Below, piece after piece: positions 9,418 through 20,857 of a stretch of 25,631 nt of DNA. The first letter of the stretch is position 1. Each line of letters opens with the position of its first letter. Location: the NCBI GenBank assembly GCA_003614735.1, contig KZ992625.1, positions 1 through 25,631 on the forward strand, read 5' to 3'. The notes under the pieces were generated by a model, which saw only the letters and a program-made list of their open reading frames with translations, did not search any database and was not told where the DNA came from. Origin of the DNA: Thamnocephalis sphaerospora. Taxonomy: Eukaryota > Zoopagomycota > Zoopagomycetes > Zoopagales > Sigmoideomycetaceae. Both the position numbers and the translations under genes were made by a program.

Positions 9418-10902
9418 CGTGTGACACACCGGTGGTTGGACATGCTTCTGCGTAAGCTATCGGCAACCAGCTAGAGATTGGCGCCACGGGTAGCTTACCA
9501 TAGACTGGCAGGACGCGCCAGCAATGTGCGAGGATCGGACGTGTAGCGTCTTTCTGTCACTGCCACACAGGTGATGCCCACGGCAGTTAACAGGGCCAGC
9601 GATGCCAGCACACAGAGCACCTTCATCTGCGAGTTGCCCAGTGCGGGCAGCAGCTCCACGAGATTCACCATACCCCTGGCACGCCATGAACACACGCGCA
9701 TTCGTCAGCATTCCCCTTTGCGGGCCAGGAGCGCGCATGCCAGCCTACATGAAATAGCCGCACACGCTGCCAACACCAATCATGCCGCCAGCCCAGGCGT
9801 TGCCCCTTTCCTGTTTTTCCGGCGGCAGCACGTCGACCACCAGTGCGCGAATGCTTGCTTGGACTACGGGGCATTGTACGAGTGGAGCAGCAGAATGCAC
9901 ACACACATACACACACACATATTCAGGGGTAGGACGGTTGGCGGCGTGAGTGGAGATGCAGTGACCACGCTCTGGGCCGCATACGCGCACTTGCCAGCAT
10001 TCACCGCAAAGTCCACCAGATAGAAGGCAATCACAGCAATCCACACGGCCAGCTGCGACTGCTGTCTCCGGCCATCGTATATAAGCGTCCTTGCATCCAG
10101 AAGATGACTATGCGCCACCTACCTCGTTGCCGGTGAACAGACGGGCGATATCCTTTGCCCAGCCGATAAGGAAGAGCGAAAACACCACGGCCAGGCTGCC
10201 CGCCAGCATAAACGGACGCCGCCGCCCCCAGCGCAGTGTGCAGCGGTCACTCAACGCGCCTACAAGCGGCTGCATCACCAAACCTGGCCCATGCATGCCA
10301 ATGCCTTGATGAGTGTTACATGGACGAGATGGCGCATGGCACAACGTACCAGATACTGGCCCCGCCAGCCATACTAGCGACGTGAGCGATCGGCTCATGC
10401 CCAGCGAAAGCAGATACGGTGTGCCTAGCGATGATGACGACGATGACGATGCGCAGCCGTAGCCGCCACCAGAACAGGAGCGCGTTAGATGTGACCCCCA
10501 TGAAACATATCCGATGCACGCAGACTGCTTACCATAGCCAAGCTCCACCGTCCCTATTGCGTGGAGAAGGTAGTATGCGCATATAGGAGCATACATGCAC
10601 GGGTTAGCCATGGCCGTTAGACGGACGCTGTATGCGCATACACCTACACGTAAACTGCATGCTAAGGACGGGAGACACGATGACAGCCGTCAGGGACTGA
10701 AATGTCAATTGTCGGTCACAAGGCAGTGACCACCTTTGCGCACCTACCCAGCAAGTGAGATGGTCAACAGGCCGAGCTGCCCAATTTCACGGAGCATGCT
10801 GCGCACTGGCGAGCGAGCGTCCGAGCGCAGGCTATGCATTGCTTCCTCCTCCTGCGTCCTATACGGGCCACGCTGACCGTCAGGCAGCACGGTGGAATGC
10901 AT
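8305..10902 (-). CDS. Sut1/SLC45-type sugar:proton symporter (GPH/MFS)
   Basis: It probably imports sucrose, maltose or a related glucoside with protons at the plasma membrane, like fission yeast Sut1. The exact sugar cannot be read. Nine exons: 10902-10748, 10661-10648, 10553-10533, 10424-10350, 10283-10123, 10061-9995, 9863-9749, 9675-9499, 9373-8305. They total 1854 nt (617 residues). Motifs in order: MQFTWTVELGYGTPYLLSLG, LVWLAGPVSG, PLVGALSDRC..RWGRRRP (Arg109-Arg111), DFAVNAVQASIRALVVD, NVQFFAWIGWFPFLFYST, ISWAIMMWAPFALIGE and ILGIHNVYVVLPQ. A long acidic loop (about residues 435-525, runs of Asp/Ser) splits the last third and adds length. Exons 2 and 3 are micro-exons, intron 6 has a GC donor, and the last intron carries a trinucleotide repeat. 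An in-frame stop lies upstream of the ATG. Confidence 0.88.
9374..9498 (-). other. Last intron of the Sut1-like gene, with repeat at its 3' end
   Basis: The donor GTAAGC follows CTATG and the acceptor is CCGTAG before GGGGTCG. The join gives Trp262 and the frame into 'NVQFFAWIGWFPF'. Reading through the repeat instead gives a run of leucines that no family member has, which is why I place the tract in an intron. Confidence 0.88.
9380..9417. repeat. (AGT)n / (CTA)n trinucleotide microsatellite
   Basis: About 12.5 uninterrupted units. On the coding (minus) strand it reads CTA repeated and ends 4 nt before the CGTAG acceptor of the last intron of the Sut1-like gene. It replaces the usual branch-site and pyrimidine region. 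Confidence 0.95.
9864..9994 (-). other. GC-AG intron in the Sut1-like gene
   Basis: The exon ends AAT GCT G and the intron starts GCAAGT. It has a CTCAC branch candidate, a CA/TG repeat (9898-9922 on the plus strand) and the acceptor CCGTAG. Only this pair gives the conserved DFAVNA|VQASIRALVVD. The GT two nt further on leads out of frame. Confidence 0.88.
10425..10532 (-). other. Stop-free intron of length 3n in the Sut1-like gene
   Basis: 108 nt, donor GTAAGC, acceptor CGCTAG, with a GAT/GAC-rich tract. It has no in-frame stop, and neither does intron 10284-10349 (66 nt). Both are removed to restore ELGYGTPYLL and GPVSGLVMQP, but retention would add 36 and 22 residues without breaking the frame. 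Confidence 0.8.
10533..10661 (-). other. Two consecutive micro-exons (14 nt and 21 nt)
   Basis: Exon 2 is 10661-10648 (14 nt, between CCTTAG and GTAGGT). Exon 3 is 10553-10533 (21 nt, between CAATAG and GTAAGC). Joined to the flanking exons they read G-M-Q-F-T-W-T-V-E-L-G-Y-G, the signature of the first transmembrane segment of this carrier family (usually GLQFTW.VELGYG). Each junction splits a codon correctly (GG|C, T|GG, G|GC). Confidence 0.87.
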
Positions 10903-11066
10903 AGCGACGGCAACGGCTGGACCCTAGTCGGCACGTTTGCAACTAGCTATCCTCCTGTCAGGCCAGATTGACAGATTGCAGCGCAAGCTTTGGTCACGCT
11001 ACCGTTTAGACGCAGCCGTACGTGGCAAAAAGCTAGCTGCTTGGCAACAAGCAAGTGACAGTGCGG

Positions 11067-11109
11067 CAGACAGACGGACGAACGGACGGGCGGACAGACA
11101 GACAGACAG
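11067..11109. repeat. Degenerate GACA/GGAC tetranucleotide tract
   Basis: Imperfect GACG/GGAC units lead into a perfect GACA run (11093-11109). It lies in the divergent promoter region of the Sut1-like and CLC genes. Confidence 0.8.
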
Positions 11110-11310
11110 TGTGAACAAACGATGCACGAGCGCGTGTAGAACGAACCAAGTCACAGAGCCACAACAGGCTGGCAACACGGCCGCGGCGCTGGCAGCAGCG
11201 GCGGCGGTTTATGAACAACAGAGAAGCGAGAAAGGGGTGCTCACGAGCGGTGGACGGGTGGCCTCGACCCGCCAACTCAGGCGATAGGCACGCGGGACAG
11301 GGAGAATACC

Positions 11311-11337
11311 TAGGAGGCGTAGGAGGCGTAGGAGGCG
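11311..11337. repeat. Triple tandem 9-mer TAGGAGGCG
   Basis: Three exact head-to-tail copies of TAGGAGGCG, about 320 nt upstream of the CLC start. It could be a small minisatellite or a repeated protein-binding site; nothing in the sequence decides. Confidence 0.9.
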
Positions 11338-11656
11338 TGAACCGAGGACAAGGTGTGGCGGGAACGGTGCTCGGCGCGATAAGCATCGGTGCAGCGGCTA
11401 AAGGTGAGAGATAAAGACGCGCACACCGCCGCAAGATCCGTCCATGTCAAACCAGACTTGTGTGCGTGTGCGTATAATAGGTGTAGCCTGCGCCTTTCAC
11501 TTCTCCCCCACTGCCGCCTACGTGTACCGCTTCGACACTTTTCCGTCTCGCTGCTCACGTGCTGCTGGCTTTGCCGCCCAATTACACGCCTGCCGTCTGT
11601 CTGTGGAAAGGCAGCGTGGGCGTCTGCGGGTCGACGAGCCTGCGGTCATTGTCGCC

Positions 11657-14600
11657 ATGGTGTTGACTCGCCGTGAACGCGGCCTAACCTTTAAGCGGCG
11701 TGGCACCCAGTCGACGTCGCCCGTCTACCAGCGCCTGGACGATGTGTCCAGCCCGCCATCCGCATCGGGCGCCGAGTTTGACGAACAGGCGCTCAAACGC
11801 GAAGACTTTACCACTATTGGTGCGGTGTGGCGCAAGCGGCCTGTCTCTATGCGTTAGGCGACGCATATACTGACGTGGCGCGCGCGCATATAGACTGGAT
11901 TCGCGACCTGGCCCATGAACGCGAGCGAAAGCAGAAGCTTGCGGAGGTGGGAGGCCTGCGCGGCACGCTACTGCGCAACCTCGACTCGCTGCAAGCGTGG
12001 TTTCTGGTCCCAGCTGTCGGTAGGTCTGGGGGCTTTGTAGCGGTGCAGGACCGTGCGCCGACAGGCTGACGCATGCATGAGCGAGCAGGTATTATCGCTG
12101 GCCTGCTTGTCGGCGCGCTTGATATTGCGGCGGAATGGCTGAGCGACATTGGCTTTGGCTACTGCAAAACGGCATTCTATCTCAACCAGCGCTTTTGCTG
12201 CTGGCAGCTGCCAGGTAATCGCCAGGATAGCGTGGTACAGCGTGGCCCGACAGCTGACGTGGGCGCACCCTGCTAGCCAGCAAATCGTGCGGCGAGTGGG
12301 TGCCGTGGAGCCAGCTGGTGGTCACCACCTCCGCCGCGGGTGCCTTTTGGGTCTCCTACCTGGCCTATATCGTGAGCGCTGTAAGTGTTGTCGCACTGGC
12401 CCTGCAAACCCTGGTCTGGCATCTGACGCTGCCGCTCTACAGGTGACGTTGGCGGCCGTAGCAGCCTACCTTGTAGATGTGTATGCGCCGTTTGCCGCTG
12501 GCAGCGGTATTCCTGAAATCAAGACGATTTTGGCCGGCTATATCATTCGCGCCTTTCTTGGTGCACGCGTTCTATTCATCAAGAGCATCACTCTGGTGAG
12601 TGCTGAGCCAGAGATTGAGCGGTATGGTGGCATAGCTGATGCGCTCCATGGTGCACGTTGTGGCAGGTGATTACCGTGGCCTCCGGACTCAACGTGGGCA
12701 AGGAAGGACCCTTTGTCCATGTGGCCTGCGCAATAGCAAACGTGTTGTCGCGCATTGCGCCAAAGTACCGACACAATGAAGGTGGGCAGCATGCGGTGGA
12801 TCACGCGTGAACCGTCTCTTACCACATGAACGATGATCATAGCAAAGAAGCGTGAGATTCTGTCGGCGGCGGCCTCTGCAGGCATTTCCGTGGCATTTGG
12901 CGCGCCTATTGGCGGTGTCTTGTTCAGTCTTGAGGTAGATGATGCGTGTTGTGCCTTGGCACGTTGGGCGGCCGGACACTCACCTGGAACGTGCACGCTA
13001 GGAAGTGTCCTACTACTTTCCCTACAAGACCATGTGGCGTAGCTTTTTCTGCGCCATGTTTGCTGCGGTGGCGCTCAAGGTGAGCTATGGTACTCTGTTG
13101 CTGCCAACCGCACATTCTAAGCTCTCCTGTTCAGGTGGTGGATCCATTCCGCACGGGGAAACGAGTGCTGTTCCAGGTTACCTACGATCACGTCTGGCAC
13201 AACTTTGAAATGATCTTTTTCTGTCTACTGGGTATCATTGGTGTAAGTAGCGCTGGCAAGCGAGCCAAAGCCTCTGCTATGGCCGCGTAGACTCAGCGAT
13301 ACACGTACAGGGGTTGCTGGGTGCCTTTTTCAAAAAAATGTGCCTGGTTTTGGTGGCGGCGCGCGAAAACATTAGTCTACGCCGCACAGCCGTTTCGGAA
13401 ACCGTGGCCATTGCTCTGGTCACGGCCGTCATCAGTTATCTCAATATTTTCATGCGGTAAGTGTGCGGCAACCTTTTTGCAGCCTTGATCTGTACCCTCA
13501 CACACAAGACAATGTGTCATAGTGTGGACGCGGCCGAGCTTGTCCTGTATCTCTTCCAGGAGTGCACCGCCGGCGATTTCCAAGGTCTATGCGAGTAGGT
13601 TGTGTGGTGCAAGCCGTGGTATGATGCGCGATGGCTGCTCATCTGGATGCTATTCAGTCAGAGCGAGGTGCCCTCAACCGCCGGACTGCTTATTTTGGCT
13701 GGACTGGCCAAGATCTTTTTGACCATCATGGCGGTTGGTCTGCCGGTGCCGGCTGGCATCTACATGCCTTCCATGGCTATTGGCGCTTGCTTTGGTCGAG
13801 CGCTAGGCATGCTTGTTCAGGCATGGCAGCGGTGCGTTTAGCTGGACGCGCGCACGATAGAGAATGGCCTTAACGTTTCTCTGATCTTGTCGGCGTCTAT
13901 AGCAATTATCCAGGTGCATGGCTATTCTCAGCTTGTATTGCCAATGACCAGTGCATCACGCCGGGAACCTACGCTCTGGTCGGCGCTGCGGCTGCAATGG
14001 GTGGCGTTACGCGTATGACAGGTGAGCCTGGTTAGATGGTTGGTGGTAGGGGACACATCGCAACTAACAGCTCGACATTCTAGTTTCACTGGTGGTGATC
14101 ATGTTTGAGCTGACAGGCGCACTCACCTATGTGCTGCCAATTATGATTGCAGGTATGTGACGGTACAAGACGCACTGCAGCGCGCTCGCCGGCTGAGCAG
14201 CGCCCCCTGCAGTGATGATTAGCAAATGGGTGGGCGACGCTTTTGACCGCGGCGGGCTGGACGATGCGGTGATTCGGCTCAAAAACTATCCGTACTTGGA
14301 GGCCAGCGACAACGATGACCCAAGCGGCGACTATCCCGTAGAGCGTGTGATGACACGCGTCGAGGATCTGGTGGTGGTGGCAGAGTCGGGACACACCGTC
14401 TCGGAACTAGGCAGGTTACGTAGCGTCTGCCACCCCTTGCCACCACCTGCTCACTCATGCTGCCTCTGACGCGGCGTACAGAGGACTTGCTGGATTCGGC
14501 GCACTACAACGGCTATCCAGTTGTGCGGTCAACGCACGACATGAAGCTGACCGGTTTCATTGCCAAAGAAGATTTGCGCAATGCGCTGGGCAAGTGCCAG

Positions 14601-15076
14601 CAGCTCGCGTTCTTGTTGAGCCTGCCTGTCCATGGCGCTAACGCTCGTCCGTCCACATAGACACAGTCGTTGTAGAGCGAGATCTACCGGGCGACACCAT
14701 GTGCTTCTTCAATACAGTGCCAAACAATGTGGATCCGGCCGAGTCGGCCAATCTGCATGACTGGGTGAATGAGGTAGCTGTGCTTGAGCATAGGCCCACT
14801 ACCATTTGCTAATGTCCTGCGGGCAACCGCAGACGCCACTAACTGTAAAGCCCAACTTTCCCGTGTCCTCGGCCGTCGACATGTTTGCCAAAATGGTGCG
14901 TTCCATCGTGCGACGATGACTGCGACAGCGACATGCCCTGACTGCGCGTACCTTGCCGACAACAGGGACTTCGGTTTGTGCTGGTCACGAAGCAAGGCCG
15001 CCTTCTCGGACTAATCACCAAAAAGGACGTGATGACCCACGTCTATGTGCAGCGTGCGGCTGCCTCGATGCGATAG
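11657..15076 (+). CDS. CLC-family chloride/proton exchanger (Gef1/ClC-3-5 type)
   Basis: It probably exchanges chloride for protons across Golgi, endosome or vacuole membranes to support acidification. Nineteen exons: 11657-11819, 11894-12019, 12089-12214, 12277-12380, 12443-12595, 12667-12781, 12843-12934, 13002-13079, 13135-13242, 13311-13456, 13523-13594, 13658-13831, 13903-14021, 14084-14152, 14213-14410, 14482-14589, 14661-14773, 14833-14895, 14966-15076. They total 2238 nt (745 residues; yeast Gef1 about 780). Seen: DWIRDLA at residue 55, [11 protein letters not shown] (193), GKEGPFVH with gating Glu237, and LFSLEEVSYYFP with the proton-glutamate pair Glu293/Glu294, which indicates an exchanger rather than a channel. 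[14 protein letters not shown] follows, then two CBS domains (about 575-650 and 689-740) ending in ITKKDVMTH. Two introns have GC donors. An upstream in-frame ATG at 11444 is possible. Confidence 0.95.
14411..14481 (+). other. GC-AG intron (GCAGGT) in the CLC gene
   Basis: The exon ends GAA CTA G, the intron starts GCAGGT, a CTGAC branch candidate is present, and the acceptor is GTACAG before AGGAC. The join gives [18 protein letters not shown], the typical CBS1 run. The GT 3 nt into the intron cannot be joined in frame to an available acceptor. Confidence 0.85.
14590..14660 (+). other. GC-AG intron (GCAAGT) in the CLC gene
   Basis: The exon ends GCG CTG G, the intron starts GCAAGT, has a CTAAC branch site, and ends CACATAG before ACACAGTC. 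Gly-type codon G|AC becomes Asp651, and the frame continues into '[10 protein letters not shown]'. The alternative GT donor runs into stops. Confidence 0.88.
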
Positions 15077-15488
15077 TGCTTTGTCGGTTCCGTCAGCGTA
15101 TCTCCAACAATGTTTGATTTTCCGCTCCAGCCAAGTCGCGCTAACGGTGGTAGAGGCAGCGCTGAGCGTCTGCATGCTGGTGCAGCCTTCGCGATAGAGG
15201 CACCTATGGTGGTGCAGCACGCAGGCATCGGCGCGATTCAACCACTGCGCGCCGTCTTGTTGGCGCCCTGTGCGTTTCGTCCGACGTCCTACGCGTACAC
15301 CTCTAACTGTTAGCATTCAGCACTTGATTGTCCACACGCGCCACCTTGCTACGCTGTCTCGTATACGACGCGCGCGCGCTTCTATTCTTGTTGCCAGGGC
15401 CGTCTTTAGCGTGCCGCTGTATATTGAGCCTAATCCCCAGGGCAGCCAGGCCTACTCCATCACTCCGCACGCGCGCATCATCTCCATC
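15077..15488 (+). other. Intergenic / kexin promoter region
   Basis: 412 nt between the CLC stop and the kexin start on the same strand. A GTATATT element about 70 nt before the kexin ATG is a weak TATA candidate. I see no other gene or repeat. Confidence 0.5.
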
Positions 15489-18478
15489 ATGCTATGCGAG
15501 GCTGCTGCCAGAGCGCCAAGACCCACCGCTGCCGATGGTCCTGCGGTGCCGCTACCGAGCCGCTGGCGTAATCGCTGGGCAAAGGCCGCTTTGCTGCTGG
15601 CGGCAATAATCGCTGGTCATGCTGTTCTGCATACTCTGCTGCCGGTCGCTCGACAAGCCGCTGCTCCAGCGGTTCGTAGCGCAGCGACATTGCCGGCCTG
15701 GCGTACTGCCCACGATATGCTGTTTTCGGAACAGCCGCACGCCTACACGATGGCACACGACGACTACCGCTACTACGCGATCGAGTTTGACGATGTGCAT
15801 GCGGACGATGTCGCATCAGTGCTGGATGTGGAGTATGTTGGCCCGGTCGGCACCATCCAGGGCTATCATCTGGTCCGCGTGCACAACTCGGCAGCAGGAC
15901 CGCTGCGCGACAACCACGCTGACGACTGGGTGCTTGGCCGGTATCACCGCCTGGTGCGGCGCAGCCAGCACCTGAGCAAGCGTGCGATGCAGGTGGTTAG
16001 CGCAGTGCGCACTATTTCGCCGCAGATTCCACGAAAGCGCTATCGTCGTGGTATTATCCCACCGTCAAACTCGCTTGAGGAACAGCAAAAGATTGTGGAG
16101 AAGCTTGATATTCATGATCCTGGCTACTGGCGCCAGTGGCATCTGTTCAACTCGGAACAGCAGAGCAACGACATCAACGTAACGGGTGTCTGGCAGCAAA
16201 ACATCACGGGCAAAGGCGTGGTCATCGCGCTGGTGGACGATGGTATCGACTTTACCAGCGAAGACATCAAGGACAACTTTGTAAGCAAGGGACATGTTTC
16301 ACAGAGCATGCTATAGCGACTAACGGGATGGCATGTGGCGTTGCTGTGGGCGACAGTTTGCTGAGGGTTCGCACGACTACAACGACAATGTGAAGTTGCC
16401 TATGCCGCGTCTGCGTGAAGATGTCCACGGCACACGGTGCGCAGGCGAAGTGGCAGCAGTCCGCAACGACGTCTGCGGTGTCGGCATTGCGTATAATGCC
16501 AAAGTAGCTGGTGAGAAATTGGCAGACAGGCGCGGTCGTAAGTGTGTGATAGCGGCGTCTAATCGTGCCCACTAGGCATCCGCATTCTTTCCAAGGAGAT
16601 TACCGATGTAGATGAGGCGCTGTCGCTCAACTACGGCTACCAGGACAATCACATCTACTCGTGCAGCTGGGGGCCGCCAGATGACGGTCAGTCGATGGAA
16701 GGACCGCACGATATCGTCGAAAAGGCCATCGTCAACGGTGTGGAGAATGGCCGCGGCGGCAAGGGCACGGTATTTGTTTTTGCATCCGGCAATGGCGGCA
16801 GCTTTGACGATCACTGCAATAGCGACGGCTACACCAACAGCATCTACTCTATCACGGTCGGCTCCATTGATCGCTTCAATCGGCATCCCTACTACTCGGA
16901 AGCATGCTCGGCCATGATGGTGGTTACGTACAGCAGCGGCGGCGGAAGCTTTATCGTAGGTGATGCGCACATACCAACTATGCAGTGCATAGCGCTAACT
17001 ACAATATGCGCCACTAGTATACCACCGACATTGGCAAAAATTCATGTACTGAACGACATGGTGGCACGTCGGCTGCCGCACCGCTAGCCGCTGGCATCTA
17101 TGCCTTGGTGCTTTCCGTTCGGTAAGTGCTATGTCAAAAAGACTACCTTGCATTTACGCTAATACGTACATCATCTAGGCCGGATCTCACCTGGCGGGAT
17201 ATGCAGCATCTGACCGTGCGCAGCGCAATACCCATCACTGAGGAGGACGAAAGCTGGTCCAAGACGGCGGCCGGTTGGATGCACAGCAACAAGTTTGGCT
17301 TTGGCAAGATCGACTCGTATCAGATTGTGGAGATGGCCAAGACTCATCAGCTGGTAGGCCGGCAGGTCTGGATTGAGCAGCCATTCCAGCCGGTTGAGCA
17401 GCGTATACCGAATAATGAACTGGGCGTCAATAGCACCGTGGCGGTGACGCGCGAGATGGTGGACCACGTACAGTTTCGTCAGCTGGAGCACATCACCGTG
17501 ACCGTTAACATTGACCACCAGCGGCGTGGTGACGTTGAAGTGTTTCTCATCTCGCCCAACCACATTGTGTCGCAGCTGGCAGCAACGCGTAAAAACGACG
17601 AAAGCGGCGATGGCTTTAGGTATTGGAGATTTATGACCGTCAAGCACTGGCAAGTAGTGCGCATGACGTATGATTGCTGTCGCTAGCTAACCATGTGATA
17701 TCGGCGGCGGTTGGCGACAAACAGGGACGAGAGTCCGCTGGGCAACTGGACGCTCAACGTCCGCGACCGCATCAATCCAGAGATGACCGGCACTTTCCAC
17801 AACTGGACCATGAAGTTGTGGGGCGAGGGACCGACCGTAGAGCATGCTGCGCCAAACACTTCGATACCATCAGCCGGCGCAGACAAGGCGACGATGCCGA
17901 TCAACAGCGGCGAGCCACTCGGCAATGCTACGGGCAGCGGCTCGAGAATTGGCATTACGCCGGTCGACTCGTCTTCCTCTAGGAACCACTTTATCGCGTA
18001 CGCGGTATTCGGCGTGGTTCTAGCGCTGGCTATTGCCGGCACTGCCTACTGGGCCAAGCGGCGGTTCTACGATCGTCGGCGCGGCTACGGCAACAACAGC
18101 TACGAGTTCCAGGCGCTGCAGCAGAATGCCGACGGCGACGCTCCATCCGGTCTCACCCAGCAAGCGCGGCAGTATGTGACGTCGCGCGAGCTGTACGAAG
18201 CATTTGGCGAGGATGGCTATGATGATCTGGAGGATGTGCAAGACAGTCTGGCAGGACATCGCAGAGCAGACAGCAGCGCCAACCCGGCCAACACTGGTGG
18301 CGAGCTCATGTATGAAAACGATGCGCTGAGCTCGGATACGGACGCCTCCGAGGAAGAGGCCGAGGAGGACAAGCGCGACGAAAGCAGCTCGAGAACCGCC
18401 GACGGCGCTGGACCGGCCGATGCATCTGCGCGACGCGACAGCTGGGAAGACTACTCGGGTCTGGTGGCCAAGGACTAG
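15489..18478 (+). CDS. KEX2: Kexin, subtilisin-like proprotein convertase of the late Golgi
   Basis: A membrane-bound calcium-dependent serine protease that cuts secretory precursors after dibasic sites. Six exons: 15489-16280, 16357-16510, 16576-16955, 17018-17121, 17179-17649, 17725-18478. They total 2655 nt (884 residues). A hydrophobic N-terminal signal/anchor lies at about 31-47. The propeptide ends in a multibasic cluster RKRYRR (182-187). The catalytic triad is Asp250 (LVDDGID), His288 (HGTRCAGE) and Ser460 (HGGTSAAAPLA), with oxyanion Asn388 (ASGNGG). A P domain runs to about 670. After a Ser/Thr/Gly linker comes a transmembrane helix (about 723-743) and a cytosolic tail of about 140 residues. 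The tail has YEFQAL (Tyr760), a candidate Golgi-retrieval signal, and an acidic Asp/Glu-rich end. The first in-frame ATG before the signal was chosen. Intron 5 has a GC donor. Proteasome alpha5 converges from the other side. Confidence 0.96.
17650..17724 (+). other. GC-AG intron in KEX2
   Basis: The exon ends AAG CAC TG, the intron starts GCAAGT, has a CTAAC branch site, and ends AAACAG before GGACGAG. TG|G rebuilds the conserved Trp of VKHW, followed by ESPLGNWTL of the P domain. Splicing at the GT four nt later gives the wrong frame. Confidence 0.9.
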
Positions 18479-18709
18479 CGCGCACGCAAGAGCGGTCGTC
18501 TTGGCCGTTTCAGCGACAAAACTACAAGCCACTGCGCATTATTTACATGTTATTCGCCTAGAAAGCAAAAATATGCCCATCATTACATCGCTAGCATGTG
18601 CAGCATTTGTTTGCGTATATACCATGGCGCGTGCTACTCTGGGCACGGCGGCGTTTGCTTTACTGAGAGATGCAGCTTGCCCATGCCTACAACCATGTGT
18701 CCATCAGTC

Positions 18710-18734
18710 CACACACACACACACACACACACAC
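18710..18734. repeat. (CA)12 microsatellite
   Basis: Twelve CA units plus one base in the 280-nt gap between the converging KEX2 and proteasome alpha5 stops. It starts 25 nt past the alpha5 stop, so it is probably in that gene's 3' UTR. Confidence 0.95.
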
Positions 18735-18758
18735 GGTGGCATTGGCATGCGGCTCAGT

Positions 18759-20857
<2,099 letters not shown>

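Larger units (their letters stand above)
10903..11656. other. Divergent promoter region, Sut1-like gene / CLC gene
   Basis: About 750 nt between the two chosen start codons. It holds a GACA/GGAC-rich tract and a triple 9-mer (both listed) and a TATA-like GTATAATAGG near 11471. An ATG at 11444 is in frame with the CLC start and would add 71 residues of no recognisable type. I see no further gene. Confidence 0.55.

Noticed and set aside
9374-9429. Poly-leucine N-terminus fused to the last exon of the Sut1-like gene
   Set aside because: It is the CTA repeat of an intron read as protein; splicing to the upstream exon gives the conserved carrier sequence instead.
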